A stretch of 64,000 nucleotides of DNA from contig MU001681.1 in NCBI GenBank assembly GCA_010093515.1, forward strand, positions 447,566-511,565, in the 5' to 3' direction. Positions 1 to 11,478 of this stretch are shown piece after piece. The notes beneath the pieces are model-generated. The model ran no database searches. It saw nothing but the letters and a program-made list of their open reading frames with translations, and had not been told where the DNA came from. How positions within the stretch are numbered: the first letter of the stretch is position 1; each line of letters begins with the position of its first letter. Position numbers and translations under genes: made by a program. The stretch is from Lineolata rhizophorae (Eukaryota; Ascomycota; Dothideomycetes; Lineolatales; Lineolataceae).

Positions 1-3000
1 GGTGGCTCAGACCCGGAGGCTCCCGCGGCGAATCAGCGTCCAGGATTGGCCTGGACGTTGAGCGGGACCGGTGGCTGTGGACCGCCACGGCCTGCGAGGG
101 TTGCGCGCTGGCGTTGAGTGCAACGCTGCAAGCGCCCGCAGCGGGGCGGGCCAAAACCTCCGTCCTTCTTTTTTTTTTTTTTTTTCTGGTGTTCTCCTCT
201 TCCAGTTGCCCATAGGCTCTTCGTTCTGCCTGGGCCGTACGCACCCGCCCGTTTCTTGCCCGCCGTCCGCCCGGCGCCCCCGCTCTCGGCGGCTGCCGGC
301 GAACGAAAGGCTGGCCCGGCCAGGCTTATTTTGGAGCCCGAGCCCGAGCGGCGGCGAGCGGAGCGCCTCCAGTCGGCCGGGGACGACGACGTCGCAAAGG
401 ATTGACTGGCTGTCGTGCGAGCTTCGTCGGCTCGATCTAATCAACGTGGGCGACGGCGGTTGCTCGCGTTCCACCTCCGACTGACGCACGCGCGCGCTCG
501 CCATCCTTGGGCTTCCTTGGCCGGTGGTGCCCGGGCCCGGGGCCCAAGTCCAACCCATTGTTCGTCGCCTTTGTTCTCCTGTTTTTTTTTTTTAATTCTT
601 TTTTGCGATGGCTTGGCAACCGTGTACGACGCCCGGTGATGCTATTGTTGGGTATACATACGCTCAACGCGCCGCTCCGATCCTGCTTGTGCTCTCCTCC
701 GTCAGTGCACCAAGGGGGGACGCGAGCCGCCCGGCTGGCGCCGGAGAGCTCGTGTTGTATAGGTGCGTGCGGCATCCGACGTGCAAGTTGGGACATGTCT
801 GCGGCGCCGCGCTCCGCCCGGCCATAGTTCGGAGTACGAAGCAGACAACTCTGCCAGGCGCAGAATAATGACCGGCCGGGCGACAAGCGACGCGCGTGGC
901 TGTCTTTTTTTGGCATTGCCTGCCGGAGTAGGTTGTATGTAGGTAGTCATCAGGAAACCTTCGCGCCCTCCACGCCAAGCCCGCGAAAAAGGGGAGGCCG
1001 AACAAGGCGCGAGAACAGCCGGCGCGTGCCGGCCGCCGTGGGCGACGGACCTCCTCCGCCCGTACGTAATCTTAACGGCCGGGCCGGTGGGCGGAAAGGC
1101 GCCGTAGACACCCAGCATAGGCGCAGAGCTACCCGCCGAAGGCCAGGAGCTGTGGCCGTGGCTCTTCTTCCTTTCTTTCTGCCTGAGGCCTCGCCGGCGT
1201 CGTCCTCCGGCCGGCAAGCGATCAGGGAGGATTAACCGTGCATGACCGCCCCGCGATGCCGATTCTACATGTTCCCGCCCATTCCTGATGGATCATCAGC
1301 CGCGCAGATGGATATGCACCCCAGTTGCGATCTCGGACGGGGAGAGGAGCGGAGGGGGGCGCGCACAACGCCCACGCGCAAGCGTCCGTGTGCGCGCACG
1401 CCTGGGTTCGCGCTCTCTTCGCATTTCCCATGCAGGCACTCCAGCCCGGCGAAACATCAACTGGGGTTCTCAAACTTCACAACCCGCGCGCAGAGCCCCC
1501 CTTGCCCGCCGCCCGCCGCTGCCCGCCGCCCGCTCGGCCGGACTTTGCCCTTCCCATGTCCCCACGCCGCTGCGGGCGGGCCGCGCGCCACGCAGATGCC
1601 TCAGGAACAGGCAGGTTACCTGCGCTAGCGTCTTCTTGTCGGGCAGCGCGGCCGGCTGCAAGGTTTTTGAGTCTCGAAACCTCGGTTGCCGTGGGCTCGC
1701 TTGAGCATTGCCTGCAGGAGGCGCCGGCTCCGAGCGCCCTGCGTTGGTGCAGTGCGTTCAATTAGTCACTTTTGCTCTGCATGTGCACGGCCGGTCCGGC
1801 CCTCTCTAGTCTGTCTGGCTAGAGCGGGAACAACTTGTTCGTCGTCCACACTTCCCCCGCCTAGCCCCCCTCCCCGGGGCCCGGTGCTCAACCTCGTATT
1901 TCACAAACCTAATAACTGCCGTCACGGATTGCTTTTCCTTGCTCCGATCAGTTTTCTCTGCTCGCCGCCGAGATTGGTCCTAGAACGTTGACTGACCAAG
2001 GCAGCCCATTCTTGTGCGTATGTACAGAGCAATTGCTCCACAACAGAAAGAGGACTCCACCCGAGTCCACTCTTCTGTTGTGACCTCAAAGCCGCGGTAT
2101 CAGCCGAATGCGACCCGCGACGCATATAGCCTTAAAAAGGCGCATACAGCAGCATGAGAAACATCGGCGTGCGAACAAAAAGGCCCGGCTGGCCACGCGA
2201 CCACGGCCAACAAAGCTTAACCTTCCTGCTTTCTCCACACATGCGTGCGCATCTTTTTACCCGTTGACGCTTGCTTTGCTCAACCGAATTCTCAGGACGC
2301 GAATGGGCAAAAGTCAAAATCGAATCGCCTTATACGCCCTACATGCACCTTGGTATGTAATAGGGGAAAGCGCACGGTCGTTTTGCAAAAGGCGAAGCGG
2401 CACTTGCGCCCTGTACGCCATGACTCTCTAGGGCCTGCCTGTATGATCGTCCCGCTTGTATCAGATGGGCCCCGCTACAAACGCATCTTGTACACAGTAT
2501 GTAGGTACACTACACTGTTCTTTAAAGTTTGCGGGCCTTCCTTCTCGGGCCCGCCTTGAATGTCAGGTAACTGAGCGACAGACAACATTGATCCCACGCT
2601 GTTGGGCGCGAAATCATGTAGGCACTCTCGGGGCAGGTACAACAACTCCACTCCGAGATGCTAGTGTCACGTCGACGCTATGTTTCAGAACTACCCGGTG
2701 GCCGCGAGGCTCATTACACTCTGCGGGGTGACGAATGTGTGCTGGCTAGACCGTCTTGTCCATTCAGATTTCAGAGTCCAGCCCCAGCCGACTTACTACA
2801 AACTGCCCTATTGACCGTGCTAGGCAAGCACACCAACTGCACACCTTGTAGTCCGCACTTGCACAACACAAGCCTCGGTTCACAGTAATTTCGAACGGCG
2901 GCTTGGTTCGGGGGATAACATCGCGAGCCCACACTTGCATGCCATCCCCACGCCTTCCCCCGTCTGTCGTTCGTCCCGCGCGCCCGCCTCCATGACCTCG

Positions 3001-5017
3001 TCCGATCTTCGGGGGCCCAAGCAAGATGCAGGGGAAACTTTCCTGAATGTCCCCCATCTCGCAAGCCCATCGACGAGGCCGTCTAGATGTGCTGACTTTA
3101 ATTCCAAGCTGCGAAAGCGCAGGCTGAGACCCGACAGCAATGTGCATCCTCAGGTCAACAAGACCAACGAAGATACACTCCTCCCCCTCCCCCCTCCCCC
3201 CTCCCAATCCGTGCCGTGATCAAGAGGCCGCCGCCACGCCCCTTTCTCCCCCTCTGGCCGACGATCGAGGATCTTAGTCGAACATCCCAGTAGGCCCGAC
3301 GGCCCAGAGGCAAAAGGAACCACATGGCCAATCGCCTCGCCGCGATTCCGCGGCCGCGCCGGTCCCGCTCCCGCGGCAGGGAAGCCGTTCATGCACGCCT
3401 CGGCCAAGGCCCGTGGTTTCGAACGCCACGCCTCCCCCTCCGGGGCCCCCCCTCCCTTGCTCTCCCCCCCCCCCTTCGAACCACGCGGACCGGGTCTGCT
3501 TGGGTCAAGACGAGGGCAGCGCTCAGAAGGAAAGGACTAGCGGCGAGTAAGAGGGCAAACGATTCATCCGCGGGGCCGAAAGAATGGGGCATGTCGAGTC
3601 GAGAGAGGGGCCCGGTGCGCTAAGGGAAAGGGCAAGGGCCTGGATCACAACATGGCTTCTGCCCTTTTCCTCGACGTTTCCCGGGCCGCTGGTGGGGAAG
3701 GCCTGGACACCTATGTATGTACCGTGCGTAGGAGTGGGGCTGCGAGGGAATGCCAGCCGTCATCGGTGTAATGCGTTGCGCTGTTGAGCTCCCAGGCGGC
3801 AATTCAGGATTTCATCCCCTTCCTTCTGTTAGTAGCTTGGGACGAGAAAGAGGCGGATAGATGGGATAGTCGCTGCGTCATATTCATTATTCAAGCTCAG
3901 GCTCGCTGGGAGTCAGTGGTCCATTTCGATTGATTGAGTGCTGTAAAACACTTACGCGTACTCCAAGGCGACCTGTTGGTGTTATGTATACCTCGGTCGT
4001 TGGGAGGACTCGGAAAAGAAGGGTCCTTTGGGCCTTTCCCTGTTCTGGACTTTTGCCTCGCCGACTTTGCCGTGATTTGCTCAGGAATGCGCCTATTATG
4101 AAAAATCTTCCCCGCTCATCGAAAACCCTGTCGTATACTGTTTGTTATAGGGCGATATAGATGTCCGGGTCCAATAACGTGCATGGTCCGCGCTTTTAAC
4201 TTATCGATTGCACGATCGCTTTAATCAACTCGAGCATTGTTTACTATGTCATCAACGCTTTCCTGTTGAACACCGCAACCCAGGCATACGAAGGACTCTA
4301 TAATATCCCGGAATCCGGTCCCATCAATATAGGACCGTCGGAGAAGTCACTCCGCTTTCTTCCGTCGGCAGAGGCAGAGTTTTCCTATTAATGCCGCTCG
4401 AATCTTAACATTCGCGTCCGTAGGAGAGTATTAATCACCAGAGATCCCATTGATATCAGCAAGATGAGGCTATTTGCAAATCTGTTGGATTCAGCTTACC
4501 ATATAATTACCGGTCGACTACCACCCTACGCTGTGCTGAGCTATATCAAAGCTCCAACACTTATTCTTCACAGACCAAGTTGAGCTCGCAAGGCCTTAGA
4601 GTGGCTCTTGTTATCGATGCGCCCATGTCAGCATACAGTCGACGCTTTCGCCTTCGTAAAGATGTCCGAACTCACCTGGCGCGTCGTACGAGCGTAGATC
4701 CTCAAGCGACTAAGTGCTAGGATGTCAAAAAGCGGCAGAGACGGACAATCGGAAGAGATACTCCAAAAAACCAGGATTTCGTATTTTCATGGTCCTTTTG
4801 ACCATGGTCGACTTTGATGAAGTACACGTGGACTGTCGACTGAGCCCAGAGACCAGACCGCCAGCTGCGCCCATCGTGCCACCACCAGCAACAGCCAACA
4901 GCCTACATCCTACCAGCCCGTCAGCCAACTCGGGCCAACACACGAGGACGAAAAAGAAAAATGGCATCCCGGACCGCAGAGTCATACCACCACAACTCCC
5001 CCGCCTACGCACGCAAC
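1..5017. other. gene-free left region, 5 kb
   Basis: I see no gene I can support here. From 1 to about 3600 the DNA is GC-rich with CpG-rich stretches, a T17 run at 169-185, other T or C tracts (near 580-600 and 3180-3200), and only short overlapping open frames on both strands, which GC-rich DNA gives by chance. From about 3800 to 4800 the base composition becomes clearly AT-richer. Pyrimidine tracts of this kind are common in promoters and 5' leaders of filamentous fungi, so part of this may be the upstream region of a gene beyond the left edge. That is inference. Confidence 0.5.
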
Positions 5018-6073
5018 CTAGTTCTCCCCGGCCCGGACCCCCAGCTCTTCGCGCTCCTCATCCTCGTTCCACCGCACGCACTCCGCCAGCGTCACGCCCT
5101 CGCCACCGAAGACGTCCAGCGCGCTGCCGATGGTCAGGTCGACCCTGCCGGCGCTCAGGTCGCGGACGCGGCCCAGGTCGGCGAGCCGGCGCGCCCCGCC
5201 GGCGTACGTGACCGGGCGCCGGGCCCAGCGCCCCAGCGACCGGACCAGCTCGGCGTCGATGCCGCGCTGCAGGCCCTCGGCGTCGGCCGCGTGGACCAGG
5301 AATTCCGCGCAGTGCGGCGCGAGCAGGTCGAGCGTCTCTGTTGGCGTGTGAGCGCGTGGCTTGGACCCGCCGGCCGGGGAGAACAGAGGTGGGTGGGCAT
5401 GGGCTGGAGGGTTGGAGGTAGATTGGGGGACGTAGGACTGGTGGGGCGCCCTGGGGGGAGTACCTTGGTTGACCTCCATGTCGGTGATGTCTTGCCACTT
5501 GTTGGTCGCGATAAACCACTTGTCTCCGCGGCGCCGACAGCTCAGGTCGATGACCAGTTTGCTCGTGTCATCGTCCAAGGCCTTCAGCACGTCTCGTAAT
5601 CGCGGCATTGAGAAAACCGGCTTTGCCGTGGCCTCGTTCTTGGGAAATAGGTAAGAAGTAACGATGACCTACTGCGGGTTGAACGCGTCAATCAGCGGGG
5701 GTTCCTATAGACGTCCCTATTCGACACCACCAAGCTCCTAGTAATAGCGGTAATTTGCGACTCAGATACTCACCTTCTCGGCTCCTGCCTTTATCCATTC
5801 CGCTGCATTGTCTGCTCGTATACCACCGCCTACCTGCATGCCATTCGGCCAGGCCGCCAGCGCCTCACGTGCTGCCTCCTCGTTCTCAGGGCCCAACATG
5901 ATAACGTGGGCACCCTTCAGATTATGCTCCCGATACAGCTGAGCGAAGTATCCGGCCGGATGTTCAGAAACATAGTTGGTCTTTAAAGAGGCATTGTCGA
6001 TAGATAACGTTCCGCCGACGATTTGCTTGACTGAGCCTGCGTGCAGGTCGATGCATGGTCTAAATCGTGTCAT
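5018..6073 (-). CDS. HIS6: phosphoribosylformimino-AICAR-ribotide isomerase (histidine biosynthesis)
   Basis: This is the fourth enzyme of histidine biosynthesis, a cytosolic (beta/alpha)8-barrel isomerase that opens the ribose ring of ProFAR to give PRFAR. Three exons fit: 5774-6073, 5464-5668 and 5018-5337, with donors GTGAGT and GTACTC and acceptors TAG and CAG. They give 274 aa, close to the roughly 260 aa of yeast His6. The start reads MTRFRPCIDLHAGSVKQIVG, with the catalytic Asp of the CIDLHAG motif near residue 9. Other family signatures are QVGGGIR, VIDLSCRRR and the C-terminal VTYAGG and IGSALDVFGG phosphate-binding loops. The second exon begins VIVTSYLF, which continues the sheet strand broken by intron 1. 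The ATG at 6073 is the only sensible start. An AT-rich spacer lies upstream. Confidence 0.95.
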
Positions 6074-7676
6074 GCTGTTTTTGGAGTGAGATAACCGGAA
6101 TCCTTCTTAAATTACGCCTAAGCGAATAGGTTTTTGGTATACTCCGATGAATCAATCAAGTGATTGATTATCGAAAGTATAAGCTCTAGTTTTGTACGTG
6201 AGATGCAAACACGGTAGCTGTCAATGCGCTCGGAGAATTTCTTCCCGAGATCGGAGCGACCGTCGCAACACTCACGATGCGCACACTCAAAGAATAAACA
6301 CCAATCCTCAACCGCAAGGTCAAGTTAAACGTTGGATATTTGCCATTTTTCAAGCTTCAAACCTTGCGGCTTTGAGACATACTGTTGGTCTGCTTCATGC
6401 AATTTGCAAAATTATGTGGCTAGTCTTGTTATATTTCACTATCCGTTAGACTATAATGCATCAATAGGGCAATATTTCTAGAATCGGCCCTTAGAAGTTC
6501 GTAGCTAAGTTCAATATACACTTCGCCTAGCTTGAGCTTGATGTGACTTATTTCGAAAAGAAGAAGTAAAACAAGAACCATATGCCTAACCTTTCCTAGT
6601 AGTCCATATCGAATTTCGTTCTACCAATTCAATTGGAGATAAGTAGCAAAGTCGGCAATACAACTTACCAATGTTTCTGTTAGTAAAGTCCCTATTGGCG
6701 GTGAAAAGTGCTCTCCGCCAACCACCTCTTGCTTGGCTCATTCTTTTTCCTGGGATGATAATCCCTTGGGGGTTTTGTGCTAATGCTATTTTACGTTTGC
6801 CTTGGAATCTATCTGCATTATATGCGTTTTATAAATGAAATATAATTCTACAGAATTACGACGGTATGGGACTCTGCGGGATCATGAGGAGGGCAGTAAT
6901 AGAATACTTCTAAAGAAAGGAAAGCCAAGTCGTTCTAGGGTGGTGAGGCTCCCATAATATAGTTACGGTAGCATTTCAAGCCTAGCAATGTTCACCGTGC
7001 CATGAAAGACACGTAATGGATGTCACCAGTAGCTCGAGTCCAAAGGATCGGGATAGACTTGATGTTTTGAGTTTTTATACGCAGGCATTTGCGTAGCAAG
7101 CATGACTACACTAAACAGTGAGTGGTATTCGAATATTAGAAGGGATAGCATTTCAGAAACTTTTCGATTCTCTGGTGGATGTGGAATCCGTAGCTGAATA
7201 ATATAGCTGGCCAGTCAATAGCTCCTGACAGGGGCGACTCTTAGTAGAATGAATTTTCATTAAGAAGCAGTGGAACTTTTATTAAACCGTGTCGGCTCTT
7301 TGATAATATATGCTCCTATTAACACTTGAATAGAAGCATAGCATGGAAATGAAACAGCTTCAGGGGTATTTCTGTGCATTTGTGCCAGCCCCAGACGCCA
7401 GGATGCAGGATAGAATCACTGGAATGCTATGCAGATGCAGGAAGTGCTTTTGAGCCCCAGTAATTAAAAGAAAGAGGGGTATACGTTGAGCTCCTAAGCA
7501 CAGAAGAAAGAACCTCAGACTATCAAAGCCTTCAAAGGAATAAGACTTGAAAAAAAAAAAACCCCAGACAGTATTGCGTGGCCAGTGAAAGAAGAGCCCG
7601 GGAATGGAACCACCAAAATCCTAGAAAATAGGAGTGCAGCGTGGGAAAATACCACTTAGTAGTGCATACAGACCCC
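6074..7676. other. AT-rich gene-free spacer
   Basis: This 1.6-kb stretch between HIS6 and the RAI1-like gene is markedly AT-rich compared with the GC-rich window. It contains no long open frame, only one of about 85 codons that resembles nothing I know. There are A-runs near 7551-7562. I see no transposase, reverse transcriptase or terminal repeat. It could be an old repeat decayed by repeat-induced point mutation, or plain AT-rich intergenic DNA. Confidence 0.5.
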
Positions 7677-9496
7677 TTATTCAAACTGCTTCCGCCATTC
7701 CAGGAACTCCTTGGAGAGTATCTTCTCCGGCCCGTTGTCCGATATCCGCGTCAATGTGATGAACTGCCCGGACGGCTGACGCTCGAGTTTGAAAAACCCG
7801 CTGTCGGTTCCAACGTTGTCGCGGAGAACTAAGAACTTTGCATTAGCTTAAGCTTAGGAGATGGCAACAAAATTTGGAGGAATAAGCTGTGTAGGCGACA
7901 ATCTAAGCAAGTTTTAGGCCCATTTGAACTAAATAGAAATGTTTCATGCATCATGTAGACGAGATCTGGAGAACATCGCGTCCTGAGCAAGACGGAAGAA
8001 TCAGAGAAACAAAGCGACCTTGAGAACCGTGTCTTTACTCACATGTCAATATTTGGACGAGTGCGTTGTAACATACAGCCGGACTCCAGCGGACCGCCAT
8101 TTCTGGGATCTTCTGTGTCTCCCACTCTTGAATCTCATGGAGGATGCCTTGGTTGTCGCGAAAACCGACGATGACTTTTGGCACCCCTAAGAGATACGAT
8201 TGGGCCCAGTATTTCAACAATTTGAGTTGCCAGACCTCTTGATTTCCTCGACGGCCTGGGGGCCTCGAGGTGACCTTGAGTTCGACCCAATTGACGGGGG
8301 AATCTTGGGGATTCTCGGGCTTCTCGTCCCAGACTAAAAACGCGCAAATCGCCGAGTTAGTTATGGGCTTCCACAACCTTTATAGAGAACTAGTCCGTGG
8401 TTTCGCACATACCAGCATCCACTTCACCGCCGAAGACAGTCGAGTGCTCGCCACCAAAGCAGCATTTCACGACCGAGCAGTATTCCGTAAAATTGCCTGG
8501 GATCTCGTGCTCGCGGCCCTCAATCAGGTCACGCGAGCAGTTGTCCCAAATGTCCGGGAGTAGAGCGAGCTTTTCGAACTTAGAACCTATGTCAAACGTT
8601 AATATCTGTTATTGTGCGGCTGCAATATTAGACCCGGCATACCGAAATATACCATCATCTGGGGCGTCAATCCACCGCGTTGGTGACCGGGCTGGCTGTT
8701 CCGTCTTGCTTCCCCGGCCATCTTGTATTCGTAGTCTTCCTCGATGAAGCTAAAAAGTTTCGTCAACATCAACGTTCGTGTCTACTAGCGCAGTGAAGCA
8801 GTCTACTATTAGACTTACATTGTGCCCTACGTAGTGGAACCACACGATCAGTCAGCCTGTCACTAGGGTATTGAGTCATCTACTTACCTGAAAAGATGTT
8901 ACGTGCATAGAAAAGCTACGACATGAGAGTAAGCCATATGTATACCGTACGCAGCGAAACTGGCGACTGATCCAGGAAGATAGTCGTGCGATCTTACCCA
9001 TCGCGAGAGTCATATACTGCCGTCAATAGCTGTCAAAACACGTTAATATCACAACAAAATCAGTTGACAAACGAAACGAAGGGCGATTTTACATACCTTT
9101 GTCATCATCCCCCTCCACGTGATGAAGTCGGCTTCGCACTTTTCGCCCTCTCTCTTCTCCCAGTCCGTGATAGTGCTCAGAAGAGCATCTAAATGATTAT
9201 CACGACCATCATCAGGCTTGACATGCTTGTCGTAGCCAGGCTTGAGGTCGATGGGAAGTGGTGGAGGGTAGTAATATTTGACGGCAGAAGAATCGAATGA
9301 GAGGTTGCGCGCCTCGTCACGGGAGAAGCATGCAAATTCCTAAAGCTCAGTTTCGTGAAGTTAGCCGTAAGCACGCCATACAGAAATCGTAGCACATTTT
9401 GAACAGCTATAATAGGAAATCATCACTTACGCGAGGCACTGTGTTGGCCATAGCAGCCGGCTGCTCGTCCTGGGGTTTAAGCTCGTACTTCCACAT
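7677..9496 (-). CDS. RAI1: RAI1/DXO-family decapping pyrophosphohydrolase
   Basis: Rai1/DXO proteins remove faulty 5' caps or pyrophosphate from RNA, and fungal Rai1 partners the nuclear 5'-3' exonuclease Rat1. Nine exons join in frame to 366 aa, a normal length: 9431-9496, 9097-9339, 8998-9029, 8888-8915, 8819-8826, 8643-8749, 8413-8586, 8043-8333 and 7677-7828. Exon 5 is only 8 nt but is needed to make the conserved GTIFIEED. All family motifs are present: ITWRGMMTK (Arg, about 95-103), GTIFIEE (124-130), GGEVDA (about 214-219), VELK (E237, K239), KLLKYWAQS with a conserved Gln near 264, and VGFRD. It should therefore be active. The start MWKYELKPQ precedes a clean GTAAGT donor. The gene is less GC-rich than most of its neighbours. 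Whether it is the main RAI1 or a second DXO-like paralogue cannot be told here. Confidence 0.92.
8819..8826 (-). other. 8-nt microexon of the RAI1-like gene
   Basis: The bases GGCACAAT sit between a TAG acceptor and a GTAAGT donor, flanked by introns of 61 and 69 bp. Only when included does the frame run from ...HVTSFQ into GTIFIEED, a core catalytic motif of the family. Skipping it shifts the frame. Confidence 0.85.
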
Positions 9497-9990
9497 GATG
9501 AAGAAGCTACGCCGAAAGTGTTGCCGACGCTTGAAGACGTGTGTATGTTCTCGGACGAAGTAATGACTGTGTTAGCTAGTAAGACCCTATTAAGAAGTGG
9601 AGCAATGGAGGTTGGATATGAAAAAGAAATAGAAGAAGAAGAAGAAGTAGCAAGCCGACTGTTTTATACTCTAGGTGTCGAGCTGCGCGCTTTCCATCAC
9701 CAGCTGCAGCTGTGAGGGGCTCTCGAGCTCACCCTTGTCAACGCTAGCTCGCCGCCACACCACCACCTGCAGCTTGCACCTGCCAACCATACAAAGTCTC
9801 CCCTGACTTGCATGGAGCTCACCCGCGCGCACGCGCATCAATTGACCAACCGCGGGCCGCATTAGCCGCAGATCTGGCAGGCAACCACCCGTCACAGAGC
9901 CTCTGGGCTCGTGCAGGAGGAGGCAGCAGCGGCGGCGGCGGCGGCGGCGGAGGCGGCAATGGCGCGCCTGACTGGCGACCTCACTTCAAC
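9497..9990. promoter_or_regulatory. divergent spacer, RAI1-like / unknown gene
   Basis: These 494 bp separate two head-to-head starts, so they probably hold both promoters. There is a GAA-type purine repeat near 9629-9648 and a GGC/GCG-rich run near 9925-9955 just before the second gene. No specific element is recognised. Confidence 0.45.
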
Positions 9991-11024
9991 ATGCCGCCGG
10001 ATCCCTTCACCTCTGCCCATAATGGCATCAACAACGACACGGCCAGCAGCGTCAGCAGCGCCAGCACCGTGCCAGCAAGCGCGGGGGCCGCGTCGGCCAT
10101 GGCGTCGGCCACGGCAGGCAACGGGTCTGCTCGGCGCGGGGCGTACGCGCCGGCGCGTAAGGCGGGCATCATGAACGCGCCGGCTGTTGCCAGCGATGGC
10201 GCCGCGACGGTTATCCTGACGAACGAGGACGAGGACGATCAGTTGGTTTCGCGCGATGAGCGTGGCAGGTACAGGATCGAGGTGCCGGCTGTGTCCGTGA
10301 TGCCGCCGGTGACTGTAGAAAGGGAGCTTGAGGACGAGCGCCAGAGAGGTGAGTCCGCGAAGTTGCTGCGGCGATCCGAGACATTGCTGGTTTATTTGTC
10401 TCCGTTGCGCATTTCTCAACCTCAAGACACGTAATGTCTAGCTCAAATTGTGCCTTGTGTCAGTTGGCGCCATTATGAATGTGTTTAGTTTGTTCGTCCA
10501 ATGTTGTATTCATGGCTTCTTCATCACTATATAAGGATGGCGCGATGCTTCGTAGAAGCCCCTATTCTGCATGATACACTTAATCTAGTTCCCTGTACAA
10601 TGACTTTAATGACCTGCTCTATCATGCATTTACTACGCTACTCTCTGGCGTACTCTCCCCTCATCCACTTGTTATTTCGCATTCTTCTCGCAGCCAAGCA
10701 AGGCTTGTACAATCCGTACATTGACTTTCTCCTTGTTTTGACCACGGCCACGCCAATCTATTTCGCTAACATAACCGCCAAGATATAGAGCGACGCCTCC
10801 TCCAGACGTACCGGAGGCATCTCGATGACACCACGCACGCATTGCACGCTTCTCATCGCGCATCTCGCGGCCCGGCTAGTAGCCCGCGCGCTGAGCATGC
10901 GCGCCGCCGCCTGGTCATGCAAGTGGAGGCGCTGCGAGAGTCGCTGCGGGCTCGGCTCGAAGCCACGGTCGAGACACTGGCGGAGGATGAGTGGATTTTC
11001 AGGGATGCTGCAGAAGGATCATGA
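9991..11024 (+). CDS. hypothetical protein with basic coiled-coil tail
   Basis: I do not recognise this protein. Two exons, 9991-10348 and 10789-11024, join across a GTGAGT donor and an ATATAG acceptor to give 197 aa. The first 90 residues are low-complexity (Ala, Ser, Thr, Gly). Next comes a short acidic patch (NEDEDDQ) and a more ordered segment (RGRYRIEVPAVSVMPPVTVE). The second exon is Arg/Glu/Leu-rich and probably helical (ERRLLQTYRRHLDD, then RRRLVMQVEALRESLRARLE), ending AEDEWIFRDAAEGS. The 440-bp intron is long for this window and could hide another exon. The start is the first in-frame ATG; the frame is open further upstream but has no ATG there. A helical subunit of a complex is possible, but that is only inference. 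Confidence 0.6.
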
Positions 11025-11478
11025 TGAAGGATAGGGAGTTGGCTTTTTCTAGGTATGAGTCGAGCGTCGTAATGTCGGAATGGATTTGTTTGTGGTGTAT
11101 GGCGGGCAAACTGCCTTATTGAAGGGCTCATTGCATCTAAGGAATGTGGATTCGGCGTCAAGAACGCGTGTGAAACGTCATGAGGTGGACTAAGCGCTAT
11201 GAGTTCGTGGAGCGTTGAGCGCGGCTTGGGCGTCATGAGTGCAGCGTGGGCGTCGTGAGCATGTATTGAGCGTCGTGAGTATAGTTGAGCTCCATAGGGC
11301 TATGGCGTACATTATGTAGCGCCCGATTGAACCGCGTTTTTGATGGCGTTGGATACCCCTGAATCAGACTTTTCAGTCAGTTTAGAATGTCTATTCCTTC
11401 ATCATTAACATATTGATTTAGTCTTCAAAGTTCTGGCGTGTCTTTTGTTGATTCGGGTATCTTTTTACCGCAACACTA
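11025..11478. other. convergent 3' spacer with short degenerate repeat
   Basis: This spacer lies between the 3' ends of the unknown gene and GET4. It holds no gene. At 11229-11288 a 20-bp period occurs three times around the core CGTCRTGAG (11231, 11251, 11271), with a further lone copy near 11176. Confidence 0.5.
11229..11288. repeat. three-copy 20-bp degenerate tandem repeat
   Basis: The core CGTCATGAG or CGTCGTGAG recurs at 11231, 11251 and 11271, preceded by GG or GA. The half-site CGTCATGAG also appears at about 11177. The copies are imperfect, so this is a decayed minisatellite or chance. Confidence 0.5.

Noticed and set aside
6074-7676. Possible transposon or viral fossil in the AT-rich gap
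   Set aside because: No transposase, reverse transcriptase, capsid or terminal repeat could be recognised by eye; only AT-richness supports the idea.
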